This document shows, in pieces, positions 47,120-55,604 of a stretch of 64,000 bases of DNA; position 1 is the stretch's first letter; each line of letters opens with the position of its first letter. The notes under the pieces are model-generated. The model saw only the letters and a list, made by a program, of their open reading frames with translations. It was not told where the DNA came from and did no database searches. The stretch comes from Thermoactinomyces mirandus (lineage in GTDB: Bacteria; Bacillota; Bacilli; Thermoactinomycetales; Thermoactinomycetaceae), in assembly GCF_013868055.1 (NCBI RefSeq), contig NZ_JACEOL010000036.1:115943-179942 (forward strand), given 5' to 3'. The position numbers and the translations under genes are program-made.

Positions 47120-47407
47120 GTGCAAGAATATATTAAGGAAAGGACATTAAAGATCGGTCATTATTTTGTGGAAACGCGAAATACGGTTCGGACGATTGCC
47201 AAAAAGTTCGGTATTTCCAAAAGTACCGTTCACAAAGATCTCACAGAGCGCCTGCCGGAAATCAATCCGGAACTGGCCAATCAGGTGAAGGAAATCCTGG
47301 AATACCATAAGTCGATCCGTCATATCCGGGGAGGGGAAGCAACAAAAATCAAATATAAACGAAAGTCGTCCGACAAAAAAAAGCAGGAAATTTCAATGCA
47401 TGTATGA
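47120..47407 (+). CDS. spoIIID: Sporulation transcription factor SpoIIID
   Basis: Small mother-cell DNA-binding protein that activates and represses sigma-E genes. The 95-residue protein has a helix-turn-helix at about residues 22-45 (TVRTIAKKFGISKSTVHKDLTERL) and a basic C-terminal tail, both typical. Starts at GTG 47120 with GGGGAGG 9 bases upstream. A clear sigma-E promoter was not identified. Confidence 0.96.
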   Translation: MQEYIKERTLKIGHYFVETRNTVRTIAKKFGISKSTVHKDLTERLPEINPELANQVKEILEYHKSIRHIRGGEATKIKYKRKSSDKKKQEISMHV

Positions 47408-47420
47408 AAAAAGCAGGGAG

Positions 47421-47494
47421 GCACCGGAATTACATAATATTAAAAGAGGAATGAATCGTTGTTATTATATGTATAATTTTATTGTCGCCGGTGC
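47421..47494. repeat. Long-loop inverted repeat after spoIIID
   Basis: GCACCGG (47421-47427) and CCGGTGC (47488-47494) pair perfectly around a 60-base A/T-rich loop that itself has TTA-rich partial complementarity. It begins 14 bases after the spoIIID stop. It is unlike an ordinary terminator. Confidence 0.4.
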
Positions 47495-47662
47495 TTCTAC
47501 TGTATAAGAAACGTTCACACTCCAACAATTAGTAAGTATAGACTTATGTTCACAGTTACGATATATTCTATTATGAGTACAATGAAGCTTGTTTATTTAA
47601 TTGGACGAGCTTATAGAGAAGTGAGGTTCGGAAATAGAAGTTAGTCTTGGAGAGGAATGCAG

Positions 47663-48406
47663 ATGAGTTATCCTGATAAAGAAAAACATACAGACTATCA
47701 GCTGGACAATGTAGAGACTTTGAAACAAAAATTGAATAATCAGCATGATATATTTTCAAAAGATGAAAAATTGGAAGACACCATGCCAGTAGGTCAGCTG
47801 AAATGGCGAAAAGGTGAAGAGTTTGAGGAAGATACGCATCACAATTTGGGCCTGGCCAAGAAAAAAAGCTCAGTTGTAAAAAATAGCAATAAAGAAAAGA
47901 AACCAGAAACAGGCAAAGACGAGGAAGTTCAAGACGGGAACGAGGGCTCCGGAAAAAAGGAAAAGCCTGGTTCCGAAAATGCCGAAATTCCGTTTGCCCC
48001 TGAAAATGAGTCCTCTAACACGGGCCGTCAGTTATCTTTGGAGGACACGTTAACACCCATTAACTTTAAGGAATATTCAATCGACCCGGCATTGGACCAA
48101 AAAAACAGCGGGGAATCAATGACAGAAGAGGAAAAGCCTTCTTTTGTAGCAAAACCTGATTTGATGGCATCTGATGCCGCTGCACAAAGGAAAAAACAGA
48201 ATACCTTTGCCGGCGGAAAAGCATGGGAAAAGGAAGAAGAAAAACAGATTCCCAAATGGGTAAGAATTTATTGGCTGCCTGCAACATTGATTTTCGTTTT
48301 GTTTGCGGGACTGATCATCGGCCATTCTGTGATTGGAGAACAACCGGTTAGTGATATTTTTGATATTGATATGTGGATTCATATTTTCAAATTAATGTAT
48401 GGATAA
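47663..48406 (+). CDS. EpuA-domain protein with long disordered N-terminus
   Basis: 247 residues. The last 55 (KWVRIYWLPATLIFVLFAGLIIGHSVIGEQP, then DIDMWIHIFKLMYG) match the short family annotated as 'DNA-directed RNA polymerase subunit beta' (EpuA): a single transmembrane helix followed by the G-x2-IG-x-SVIG and W-x-HI pattern. Normal members have about 60-80 residues. Here 190 charged, Glu/Lys-rich residues with no visible fold precede it and should lie in the cytosol. ATG 47663 is chosen because GGAGAGG is 7 bases upstream; ATG 47657 abuts that site. EpuA is tied to envelope stress in streptococci only loosely, so function is open. Confidence 0.65.
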   Translation: MSYPDKEKHTDYQLDNVETLKQKLNNQHDIFSKDEKLEDTMPVGQLKWRKGEEFEEDTHHNLGLAKKKSSVVKNSNKEKKPETGKDEEVQDGNEGSGKKEKPGSENAEIPFAPENESSNTGRQLSLEDTLTPINFKEYSIDPALDQKNSGESMTEEEKPSFVAKPDLMASDAAAQRKKQNTFAGGKAWEKEEEKQIPKWVRIYWLPATLIFVLFAGLIIGHSVIGEQPVSDIFDIDMWIHIFKLMYG

Positions 48407-48506
48407 TATGCCCCGTCTTCCGCTCAAGTCTTACATGTGAAATGGGACGGGCTATTTCATTTTGGATGTTGGATCGGTTCGGTAACTGTGAGGAGGAGTT
48501 CCTGGG

Positions 48507-49028
48507 ATGAATTTGCCCAATTTCTTGACCCTGATTCGCTTTATTTTGATTCCTGCTTACCTCGTCGTGTTCTTTTCAGACATGCCATGGCACGTGCACT
48601 GGGCTTTTGGGATCATTCTTCTTGCGGGGTTGACCGATGTGATCGACGGCTATTTGGCCAGAAGGATGAGACAGATCACCCAACTGGGAATTATGCTCGA
48701 TCCTTTAGCTGACAAATTGATGATGCTTTCAGTTTTTTTGTCTCTGCTCATTTCCGGGAAAATTGGGATATGGGCTGCTTTTGTCATTTTTTTCCGGGAT
48801 GTAACGATGATCCTTTGTTCCATGATATTTCATCTGCGTGGCAAGAAAACGGTTCCGGCAAATATTTTCGGTAAATTAACAACGTTTTTGTTTTATATTG
48901 CCTTGTTTTTGCTTATGTTCAACTTTTCGATCGCCCAAACCTTTTTGTGGTCGGTCATTGCGTTGTCCTATCTCACTTCACTGATCTATATGGTACAATT
49001 GAAAGCGATAAACCAACAGGCAATGTAA
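48507..49028 (+). CDS. CDP-alcohol phosphatidyltransferase
   Basis: Membrane enzyme of phospholipid synthesis, most likely glycerophosphate phosphatidyltransferase (PgsA type) or a cardiolipin synthase of the same fold. The CDP-alcohol signature DG-x2-AR-x8-G-x3-D-x3-D reads as DGYLAR, then GIMLDPLADK (about residues 47-69). The 173-residue protein has about six helices. AGGAGGAG precedes the ATG. It opens with NLPNFLTLIRFILIP as PgsA does, but a second pgsA elsewhere is usual, so the substrate is unsure. Confidence 0.85.
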   Translation: MNLPNFLTLIRFILIPAYLVVFFSDMPWHVHWAFGIILLAGLTDVIDGYLARRMRQITQLGIMLDPLADKLMMLSVFLSLLISGKIGIWAAFVIFFRDVTMILCSMIFHLRGKKTVPANIFGKLTTFLFYIALFLLMFNFSIAQTFLWSVIALSYLTSLIYMVQLKAINQQAM

Positions 49029-49156
49029 AAAGAATCGGCGGCAAGTCCGGTTCTTTTTTGGTATCAGATACTTTTTGACAAGATCTGGTGCCGGGAACCA
49101 TTTTCAATGTTTAGTTATTTTTTCCTTGATTGTTAAGAAACTGCCTTTTTTGGCGC

Positions 49157-49186
49157 TTGGTATTTTAAACTTTGTTTCGCTATAAT
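49157..49186 (+). promoter_or_regulatory. Sigma-A promoter of fabZ
   Basis: TTGGTA (49157-49162), an 18-base spacer, then perfect TATAAT (49181-49186), 57 bases before the fabZ start. Confidence 0.7.
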
Positions 49187-49242
49187 GATGACAAGTGACT
49201 TTCGGCAGAATTGACTGGCAAAAGAACAGGAGTGAAGCAAAT

Positions 49243-49668
49243 ATGCTTGATGCCAAGCAAATACAGGAAATTATTCCTCACAGATATCCTTTCTTGCTGG
49301 TTGACAGAATTACGAAACTGGAACCGGCCAAAAGAGCGGCAGGTTTGAAAAATGTGACTATCAATGAACCCTTTTTTCAGGGACATTTCCCCGACTATCC
49401 GGTGATGCCCGGGGTGCTTATTGTTGAGGCATTGGCTCAGGTGGGAGCGGTGGCAATCCTTAGTGTGGAAGAGAACCGTGGCAAGATGGCCTTTTTTGCC
49501 GGATTGGAAAAAGTGCGTTTCCGCAATCAGGTCAAACCTGGAGATGTTCTTACCCTGGAAGTGGAAATGACCCGTCTGAGGGGGAAAGTCGGGAAAGGCC
49601 GGGGAATTGCCCGCGTAGGAGAAAATGTGGCGGTGGAAGCCGAATTGATGTTTGCGATCGACGAATAA
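49243..49668 (+). CDS. fabZ: 3-hydroxyacyl-ACP dehydratase FabZ
   Basis: Dehydrates 3-hydroxyacyl-ACP in fatty acid elongation. The 141-residue hotdog protein has the catalytic His48 in [11 protein letters not shown] and Glu62 in VEALAQ. ATG 49243 has AGGAGTGA 8 bases upstream. FabZ lies near spoIIID in B. subtilis as well (ywpB). Confidence 0.96.
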   Translation: MLDAKQIQEIIPHRYPFLLVDRITKLEPAKRAAGLKNVTINEPFFQGHFPDYPVMPGVLIVEALAQVGAVAILSVEENRGKMAFFAGLEKVRFRNQVKPGDVLTLEVEMTRLRGKVGKGRGIARVGENVAVEAELMFAIDE

Positions 49669-49683
49669 CAGAACCATAGATTT

Positions 49684-49710
49684 GGGAAGGTCCCGGTCGG
49701 GGCCTTCCTT
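49684..49710. terminator. Bidirectional terminator between fabZ and the small minus-strand gene
   Basis: GGAAGG (49685-49690) with CCTTCC (49703-49708), extended by CCC/GGG inside. T-rich bases follow on the plus side; A/T-rich sequence lies on the minus side too. Confidence 0.6.
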
Positions 49711-49720
49711 CTCATCTTTC

Positions 49721-49852
49721 TTAATTCCATATCTGGATTATACGAAGTCCAAAATAAATCAGTCCCCAAAAAGGCAAGCTAAACAGGATGGCATTGACAA
49801 TGCCAAGCAACCAATCCGTTGAGTCATCACTGACAATTCTCTGTCTTCTCAT
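49721..49852 (-). CDS. 43-residue membrane miniprotein A (paralogue of 62874-62984)
   Basis: A small protein with a charged N-terminus (MRRQRIVSDDSTD) and one hydrophobic segment: W-LLGIVNA, then S-P-W within ILFSLPFWG, Y, and the basic end LRIIQIWN. GGAGAG lies 10 bases upstream of the ATG, and TTGAAT with TACTAA at 16-base spacing (minus strand, 49886-49913) is a promoter candidate. A hairpin follows the stop. It aligns closely with the 36-residue product at 62874-62984 (W, IG, INA, S-P-W, Y, LRII in the same order and spacing), which argues strongly that both are translated. No known family is recognised; a one-helix membrane protein is expected. Confidence 0.6.
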   Translation of the reverse strand: MRRQRIVSDDSTDWLLGIVNAILFSLPFWGLIYFGLRIIQIWN

Positions 49853-49885
49853 GACACACAATCTCTCCTGACATCAATGATGTCT

Positions 49886-49913
49886 TTAGTATCACCGAAA
49901 CTGGACAATTCAA
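49886..49913 (-). promoter_or_regulatory. Candidate promoter of miniprotein A
   Basis: On the minus strand: TTGAAT (49913-49908), a 16-base spacer, TACTAA (49891-49886). Transcription would start near 49880, about 30 bases before the ATG. Confidence 0.45.
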
Positions 49914-49959
49914 TGAATGTGTGCCTTATTAAACGAAACCGGATAAAGGAAGTGGTTGA

Positions 49960-51162
49960 ATGAGCCATCGTGTTTTAATCATTTCTCATATGTATCCCAA
50001 TCCGGTGAATCCCATAGCTGGAATTTTTGTCCATAACCAGGCAAAGGCATTGCAAAAGGAAGGAACGGAAGTACAGGTTGCTGTACCGATTCCTTCGTTT
50101 CCTTTTTATCCAAAATGGAGAAAATACCGGAACTTGCCCAAACGGACAGAAAAAGAAGGGATTCCCGTTTATTATGTTCCGACGCGAATGTTCCCGGGAG
50201 GATTTTTTTTCGAACGGTATGGTCGATATTATATAAAGTCTTTACAAACCGGATTGCGTGAAATACATAAAGAATTTCCTTTTGAATTAATTCATTGCCA
50301 TACCATCTACCCCGATGGATATGCCGGGGGAGAGCTGAAGAAAGAGTGGAAGGTTCCCCTTGTCAGTACGATTCACGGTTCGGATATCATGCTGTACCCG
50401 TATCGGAATCGGGAGATCTATGAACAGACAGTTCAGGCGTTAAAAGCAAGCGATCTGGTCATCATGGTAAGTAAGCGACTGGAAAAAGAAGTTAAAAAGC
50501 TGTGTCCCGAAGCAAATACAGTCACCATTTACAACGGATTTGACCCGGAACGGTTTCGACCGAGGAACCGGTTGCAGGTACGGGCAAAATTAGGCTTGGA
50601 CCCAAGGAAAAAATTGATCTTGTTTATAGGGAATCTATACCCTGTCAAAGGGATTCAATATTTATTGGAAGCTTTCCATGAAGTGCGAAAAGTGAATCGG
50701 GATATTCTTCTCTATTTGGTCGGAGACGGGCCGCTTCGGACAGAGTTGGAACAGAAAGCGGAAGAGATGGGTATTTCGGAGGCTGTCACTTTTCTGGGGA
50801 GAAAACCATATGACGAAATTCCGGATTGGATCAGCAGCGCAGATGTGACCGTTCTTACCAGTCTGAGTGAAGGGTTGCCGTCAATCCTGCTGGAATCGAT
50901 GGGGTGTGGGCGGACCATGGTTGCCACCGATGTGGGTGGAATTAAAGAAATTCTTCAGGACGGGAAAACAGGCCTGCTGGCACCAGCCAAGGACCCAGGA
51001 AAAATTGCCCATTGTCTGCGCAAGATTCTGGTAGATGACCCCTCCCTGATTACGTCAATGGGGGAAAACGCCCATCGGGCATCCCGGGCATTGACCTGGA
51101 GTCAAAATGCACGACAAACGCTTCAATGTTATACTACATTATTGGAGCAGAAAAGTTTATGA
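49960..51162 (+). CDS. Glycosyltransferase family 4 protein
   Basis: A 400-residue GT-B fold enzyme that adds a sugar from a nucleotide donor to a growing glycan. It shows HRVLIISHMYPNP-type N-terminus with a glycine-rich acceptor loop (NPIAGIFVHNQAKAL), a HCHTIYPDGY segment, STIHGSD, and the donor-binding E-x7-E motif in SLSEGLPSILLESMGCG (about 300-316). AAAGGAAGTGG lies upstream. It opens the polysaccharide locus; acceptor and sugar are unknown. Confidence 0.87.
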   Translation: MSHRVLIISHMYPNPVNPIAGIFVHNQAKALQKEGTEVQVAVPIPSFPFYPKWRKYRNLPKRTEKEGIPVYYVPTRMFPGGFFFERYGRYYIKSLQTGLREIHKEFPFELIHCHTIYPDGYAGGELKKEWKVPLVSTIHGSDIMLYPYRNREIYEQTVQALKASDLVIMVSKRLEKEVKKLCPEANTVTIYNGFDPERFRPRNRLQVRAKLGLDPRKKLILFIGNLYPVKGIQYLLEAFHEVRKVNRDILLYLVGDGPLRTELEQKAEEMGISEAVTFLGRKPYDEIPDWISSADVTVLTSLSEGLPSILLESMGCGRTMVATDVGGIKEILQDGKTGLLAPAKDPGKIAHCLRKILVDDPSLITSMGENAHRASRALTWSQNARQTLQCYTTLLEQKSL

Positions 51163-51236
51163 CTTTTTGTTAGCAGGGATACCCAAAAGATTTCATCTAT
51201 GTTACATTGTAGTATAGATTTTGTAATGTTATTGTA

Positions 51237-51253
51237 ATATCGGTAGTCGATAT
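51237..51253. promoter_or_regulatory. Inverted repeat upstream of wbpB
   Basis: ATATCG (51237-51242) and CGATAT (51248-51253) flank 5 bases, 57 bases before the oxidoreductase start. A candidate operator for the sugar operon; no promoter elements are clear. Confidence 0.3.
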
Positions 51254-51309
51254 AAGTTTGTGTATGGAACAATATTGACTGACCTGGACAAGGAAAAGAG
51301 GGAGATCTT

Positions 51310-52335
51310 GTGATATGCTATGGAATTGTAGGTTGTGGCCACATTGCAAAAAAACACGTTTCAGCCATTGAAGCCACACAAGGTGCAGAGTTGGTTGCGG
51401 TTTGCGATACCAATGAAGAGCGTCTCAAGGAATTCGCAAAAGATGGAATTCAAGGGTACAAGGATTTGGGGGGTATGTTGAGGACAGATGTTGATGTCGT
51501 CTGTATCTGTACACCCAGCGGGCTTCACCCACAATTGACGATTCAGGCTGCAGAAGCCAAAAAACATGTTATTGTGGAAAAGCCGATGGCTCTTACATTG
51601 GAAGACGCCGACCGAATGATTGCAGCTTGTGAGAAAAATGGTGTCAAAATGGCCGTCGTTCATCCAAACCGGTTTCGCCCGGCTGTGGTTGAATTGAGAA
51701 AACAATTGGAGCAGGGTGCCTTTGGCAAGATCGGACATGCGAATGCCACTGTTCGCTGGAATCGGAACCAGGCATATTATGACCAGGCTCCCTGGCGAGG
51801 CACCAAGGCAATGGACGGGGGCGTGTTGATGAACCAGGCTATTCACAACATGGATCTCTTGTTATGGATGATGGGGGATATCGAGGAAGTCTCATCTTAT
51901 AGTGCAACCCGGATCCGCAATATTGAAGCTGAAGATACATCTGTTTCGGTGATTCGCTTCAAGAATGGAGCTTTGGGAGTCCTGGAGGCCGCTGTCACCA
52001 TCTATCCCAAAAACCTGGAAGAATCATTAAGCATTTTTGGGGAAAAGGGAACAGCAGTCATCGCAGGCCGGACAGCCAACTGGATTAAAGAATGGAAATT
52101 TGAGGGTCTGTCTGAAGAAGAAGCTGAAGCCACCATAGAAAAAATCGAAAAAGATCCATTTGGAATCCCGGGTCATCAGTGCATTATTCAAGATATGACC
52201 GAGGCCGTCCAGGACAACAGGCGGCCCATCGTATCCGGTGAGGAAGGCCGCAAAGCGTTGAGTTTCGTCATCGCATGCCAAATGGCTGCTGAAACAGGAA
52301 AACCAGTAAAAATGAATCAATTGAAACGCAACTAA
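51310..52335 (+). CDS. wbpB: Gfo/Idh/MocA oxidoreductase, WbpB/WlbA type
   Basis: Expected to oxidise the 3-OH of UDP-N-acetylglucosaminuronic acid, giving the 3-keto sugar for amination. The 341-residue protein has an N-terminal Rossmann fold (YGIVGCGHIAKKH, residues 4-16), the conserved EKPMALT (about 95-101), and the downstream catalytic His in MNQAIHNMDLL. The start is GTG with GAGGGAGATC upstream. The next three genes encode the aminotransferase, UDP-sugar dehydrogenase and acetyltransferase of the same pathway, which supports the role. Confidence 0.83.
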   Translation: MICYGIVGCGHIAKKHVSAIEATQGAELVAVCDTNEERLKEFAKDGIQGYKDLGGMLRTDVDVVCICTPSGLHPQLTIQAAEAKKHVIVEKPMALTLEDADRMIAACEKNGVKMAVVHPNRFRPAVVELRKQLEQGAFGKIGHANATVRWNRNQAYYDQAPWRGTKAMDGGVLMNQAIHNMDLLLWMMGDIEEVSSYSATRIRNIEAEDTSVSVIRFKNGALGVLEAAVTIYPKNLEESLSIFGEKGTAVIAGRTANWIKEWKFEGLSEEEAEATIEKIEKDPFGIPGHQCIIQDMTEAVQDNRRPIVSGEEGRKALSFVIACQMAAETGKPVKMNQLKRN

Positions 52336-52363
52336 CCTGAAAATAGATAAGGAGAGTTTACTA

Positions 52364-53473
52364 ATGAAAAAGATTCCTTTGCTAGATTTGAAAGCCCAAC
52401 TTGCAACGATCCGCGACGAAGTCATGCAGGCAGTGGAAAAAGTACTGGATAGCGGTCAATATATCATGGGACCCGAAGTCAGGGCTTTTGAGGAAGAAGT
52501 GGCTAACTATCTTGGTGTAAAACATGCTGTCGGTGTAGGAAACGGAACAGACGCACTTCTGCTGGCGTTGGACGCGGCCGGAATCAAAGCGGGAGATGAA
52601 GTAATCACCACACCATTCACATTTTTTGCCACCGCAGAAACGGTTTCCCGGCTCGGGGCAACTCCTGTCTTTGTCGATATCGACCCCAAAACCTACAATA
52701 TTGATGTCGATCAAATCCGGGCACGGATTACAGATAAAACCAAGGCGATCATTCCGGTTCACATCTTCGGTCAACCGGCCAATATGGACGAAATTATGGC
52801 TGTGGCTGAAGAACACAACCTGTTCGTACTGGAAGATGCGGCACAGGCAATGGGTTCGGAATACAAAGGACGTAAAATCGGGGCATGGGGCCACGCAGCC
52901 ACCTTCTCCTTCTTCCCGACCAAAAACCTGGGCGGTTATGGCGATGGAGGAATGATTGTGACCAATGATGACGAGCTGGCCCAAAAAGTTCGCATTTTGC
53001 GCGTTCACGGCTCAAATCCGAAATATTATCACAGCATGATCGGTTATAACAGCCGGCTTGATGCCCTCCAGGCTGCTGTTTTGCGCATCAAGCTCCGCCA
53101 TTTGGACAATTGGAATGACGGGCGGCGGGAAAAAGCGGCGTTGTACAACGAATTGCTGAAAGAAACCCCGGTTGTTACGCCCTATGAAGGGAAAGACCGC
53201 AAGCACATATACCATTTATATATTATTCAGGCCGAGGATCGCGATGAATTGATGGCTCATTTGAAAGAAAACGGCATTGCCTGCGGAATTTATTATCCGG
53301 TTCCGCTTCATCAACAGGAGGTTTACAAAGGTTTGGGCTATGGAGTAGGAAGCTTGCCAAATGTCGAATATATGTCCAAACGGACATTTGCCCTCCCGAT
53401 GTATGCGGAATTGGAGGATGAAACGATCGGGTTTATTGCAGACACCATTAAAAAGTATTATGCCAATAAATAA
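52364..53473 (+). CDS. wbpE: DegT/DnrJ/EryC1 aminotransferase, WbpE/WlbC type
   Basis: PLP-dependent enzyme expected to aminate the 3-keto-UDP-sugar at C3. 369 residues; the PLP lysine is Lys187 in FSFFPTKNLGGYGDGG, with LEDAAQAMGS (157-166) contacting the cofactor and GVGNGTDALLLAL near residue 57. The ATG has AAGGAGAG upstream. It lies between wbpB- and wbpA-type genes, with gaps of about 20-30 bases. Confidence 0.88.
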   Translation: MKKIPLLDLKAQLATIRDEVMQAVEKVLDSGQYIMGPEVRAFEEEVANYLGVKHAVGVGNGTDALLLALDAAGIKAGDEVITTPFTFFATAETVSRLGATPVFVDIDPKTYNIDVDQIRARITDKTKAIIPVHIFGQPANMDEIMAVAEEHNLFVLEDAAQAMGSEYKGRKIGAWGHAATFSFFPTKNLGGYGDGGMIVTNDDELAQKVRILRVHGSNPKYYHSMIGYNSRLDALQAAVLRIKLRHLDNWNDGRREKAALYNELLKETPVVTPYEGKDRKHIYHLYIIQAEDRDELMAHLKENGIACGIYYPVPLHQQEVYKGLGYGVGSLPNVEYMSKRTFALPMYAELEDETIGFIADTIKKYYANK

Positions 53474-53492
53474 GTGAAAGAAGGTAAAACCT

Positions 53493-54809
53493 GTGAGCGG
53501 AAAAACCTTACTGCAAAAAATTGAAGAAAAAACGGCAGTCATTGGTGTTGTCGGCTTGGGATATGTCGGCTTGCCACTGGCTGTGGAAAAAGCCAAAGCA
53601 GGTTTTAAAGTCATTGGTTTTGACATTTTGCAAAATCGGGTTGATCAGGTGAATCATGGCATAAATTACATCGGGGATGTTGTCGACAAAGAACTGAAAC
53701 AAATTGTCGGAGACGGCCATTTGACCGCCACAACGGACTATTCGAGAATCTCGGAGGTAGATGCGGTTGCCATTTGTGTGCCGACACCGCTTGATCGATA
53801 TCAGCAACCCAATGTAACCTATGTGGAATCTTCTGCCAGAAGCATCTCGAAATACTTGCATCCGGGAATGCTGGTTGTTCTGGAAAGTACCACCTATCCG
53901 GGAACTACCGAAGAGGTTGTCCAGCCGATTCTGGAGGAAACCGGGTTGAAAGTGGGAGTTGATTTTTATCTTGCCTATTCACCGGAACGTGTCGATCCCG
54001 GCAACAAGGTATTCAAGACCAAAAACACCCCCAAAGTGGTTGGCGGCGTAACGGAAAATTGCACCAAGATGGCCGGTGCGTTGTACCGGGCTGTTCTGGA
54101 TGGGGAAGTTCATTTGGTATCAAGTCCGAAAGTGGCGGAAATGGAGAAAATCCTGGAAAACACCTTCCGCAACATCAATATCGCATTGGTAAACGAGATG
54201 GCCATTCTGTGCAATAAAATGGGAATTGATATCTGGGAAGTGATCAATGCAGCCAAAACCAAGCCGTATGGTTACATGGCCTTTTATCCCGGCCCCGGAC
54301 TGGGAGGGCACTGTATTCCGATCGATCCTTTCTACCTGACATGGAAAGCGCGTGAATACCATTACCATACCCGTCTGATCGAAGTAGCCGGGGAAATCAA
54401 CAATGAAATGCCCGATTTCGTGGTTGACCGTTGCATGAAAATCCTTAACCGATATGGCAAAGCGTTAAATGGGGCTAAAGTAGCTGTGCTGGGAGCGGCT
54501 TACAAGAAAGATATTGACGATTATCGGGAATCTCCCGTCATCCAGATCGTGGAGTTGCTCGAGAAATATCGTGCTGACTTTGTTGTGGTTGACCCTTATG
54601 TGAAATCATTCAAGGCTGCGGGAAAAGAGATTGAAACGGTTGAAAATGTCACTCCGGAAATGCTGGAATCTGTAGACCTTGTGTTGATTACAACGGATCA
54701 CAGCGCTTTTGATTATGAACTGATTGCCGAAAAAGCAAAAGTTGTTTTTGATACGCGCAATGCTTTAAGTGGCGTACAGGAAATCAAGGCGGATTACGAA
54801 AAATTATAA
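53493..54809 (+). CDS. wbpA: UDP-N-acetylglucosamine 6-dehydrogenase (WbpA type)
   Basis: NAD-dependent, two-step oxidation of C6 of a UDP-N-acetylhexosamine to the uronic acid. 438 residues: Rossmann GLGYVGLPLA (21-30), SPERVDPG, KVVGG, the active-site Cys274 in GPGLGGHCIPIDP, and the C-terminal YKKDIDDYRESP UDP-binding segment. The start is GTG 53493 with AAAGAAGG upstream. The N-acetyl group preference is inferred from the neighbours. Confidence 0.9.
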   Translation: MSGKTLLQKIEEKTAVIGVVGLGYVGLPLAVEKAKAGFKVIGFDILQNRVDQVNHGINYIGDVVDKELKQIVGDGHLTATTDYSRISEVDAVAICVPTPLDRYQQPNVTYVESSARSISKYLHPGMLVVLESTTYPGTTEEVVQPILEETGLKVGVDFYLAYSPERVDPGNKVFKTKNTPKVVGGVTENCTKMAGALYRAVLDGEVHLVSSPKVAEMEKILENTFRNINIALVNEMAILCNKMGIDIWEVINAAKTKPYGYMAFYPGPGLGGHCIPIDPFYLTWKAREYHYHTRLIEVAGEINNEMPDFVVDRCMKILNRYGKALNGAKVAVLGAAYKKDIDDYRESPVIQIVELLEKYRADFVVVDPYVKSFKAAGKEIETVENVTPEMLESVDLVLITTDHSAFDYELIAEKAKVVFDTRNALSGVQEIKADYEKL

Positions 54810-54824
54810 GAGGGCGGGTTTTCC

Positions 54825-55574
54825 ATGAAACAACATTTTGTACATGATTCGGTCAAGATGGGAACAAATGTCTCCATCGGCCATTTTTCCGTTATTGAAG
54901 AAGGAGTTGTCCTTGGCGATAATGTGACTGTTGGCAACAATGTTACCATTCATGCAGGAACCGTGATCGGTTCTGACGTATTTGTTTCGGACAATTGTGT
55001 GTTGGGACGCTGGCCGCGTCCGGCCAAATCTTCAACCGTAAAGGTGGATGCAAGCCTCCCTGCCCTGGAAATTGGCGACGGAACCACCATCGGAGCGGGT
55101 ACGGTCCTGTATCGGGGAAGTCGGTTTGGAAAAGAAGTGATGATCGGTGACCAGGCATCTGTGCGTGAAAAGTGCGTCATTGGCGACCGGGTGGTGATTG
55201 GCCGCGGCGTCGCGGTGGAGAACCAGGTGGAAATCGGATCTTTTACAAAGATTCAGACCAATGCCTATATTACAGCATATACAACTCTCGAGGACCATGT
55301 ATTTATTGCGCCGACCGTAACAACAACCAATGACAACTTTATGGGACGAACCAGGGAACGCTTTAAATATGTGTGTGGACCGGTTGTAAAAAGAGGAGCG
55401 CGTGTAGGAGGAGGTTCCATCCTCCTTCCGGGAGTTACCGTGGCAGAAGAAAGCTTCATTGCAGCAGGCGCTTTGGTCAACAAGGATACAGAGACGGGAA
55501 AAGTGTATGTGGGAGTTCCGGCGCGTGTCTTGCGCGAAGTGCCTGAACGTGAAAAATTGGAGAATCAGGAGTGA
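54825..55574 (+). CDS. wbpD: Left-handed-beta-helix N-acetyltransferase (WbpD/WlbB type)
   Basis: Transfers an acetyl group to the 3-amino group of the UDP-sugar, completing the diacetamido uronic acid. 249 residues, almost wholly hexapeptide repeats (for example IGHFSVIEEGVVLGDNVTVGN, then IGDRVVIGRGVAVENQVEIG). The TTTNDNFMGR loop is typical of WlbB-type enzymes. It is about 55 residues longer than the usual 190, because of an extended N-terminal helix coil. The ATG follows GAGGGCGGG. Confidence 0.85.
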   Translation: MKQHFVHDSVKMGTNVSIGHFSVIEEGVVLGDNVTVGNNVTIHAGTVIGSDVFVSDNCVLGRWPRPAKSSTVKVDASLPALEIGDGTTIGAGTVLYRGSRFGKEVMIGDQASVREKCVIGDRVVIGRGVAVENQVEIGSFTKIQTNAYITAYTTLEDHVFIAPTVTTTNDNFMGRTRERFKYVCGPVVKRGARVGGGSILLPGVTVAEESFIAAGALVNKDTETGKVYVGVPARVLREVPEREKLENQE

Positions 55575-55604
55575 CACCGAATCAGGTAGAGGTGTTGTTT
55601 TAAC

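Noticed and set aside
49527..49769. An 80-codon minus-strand frame overlapping fabZ and the miniprotein A gene.
   Set aside because: It lacks a ribosome site and is out of frame with the better-supported 43-codon gene.
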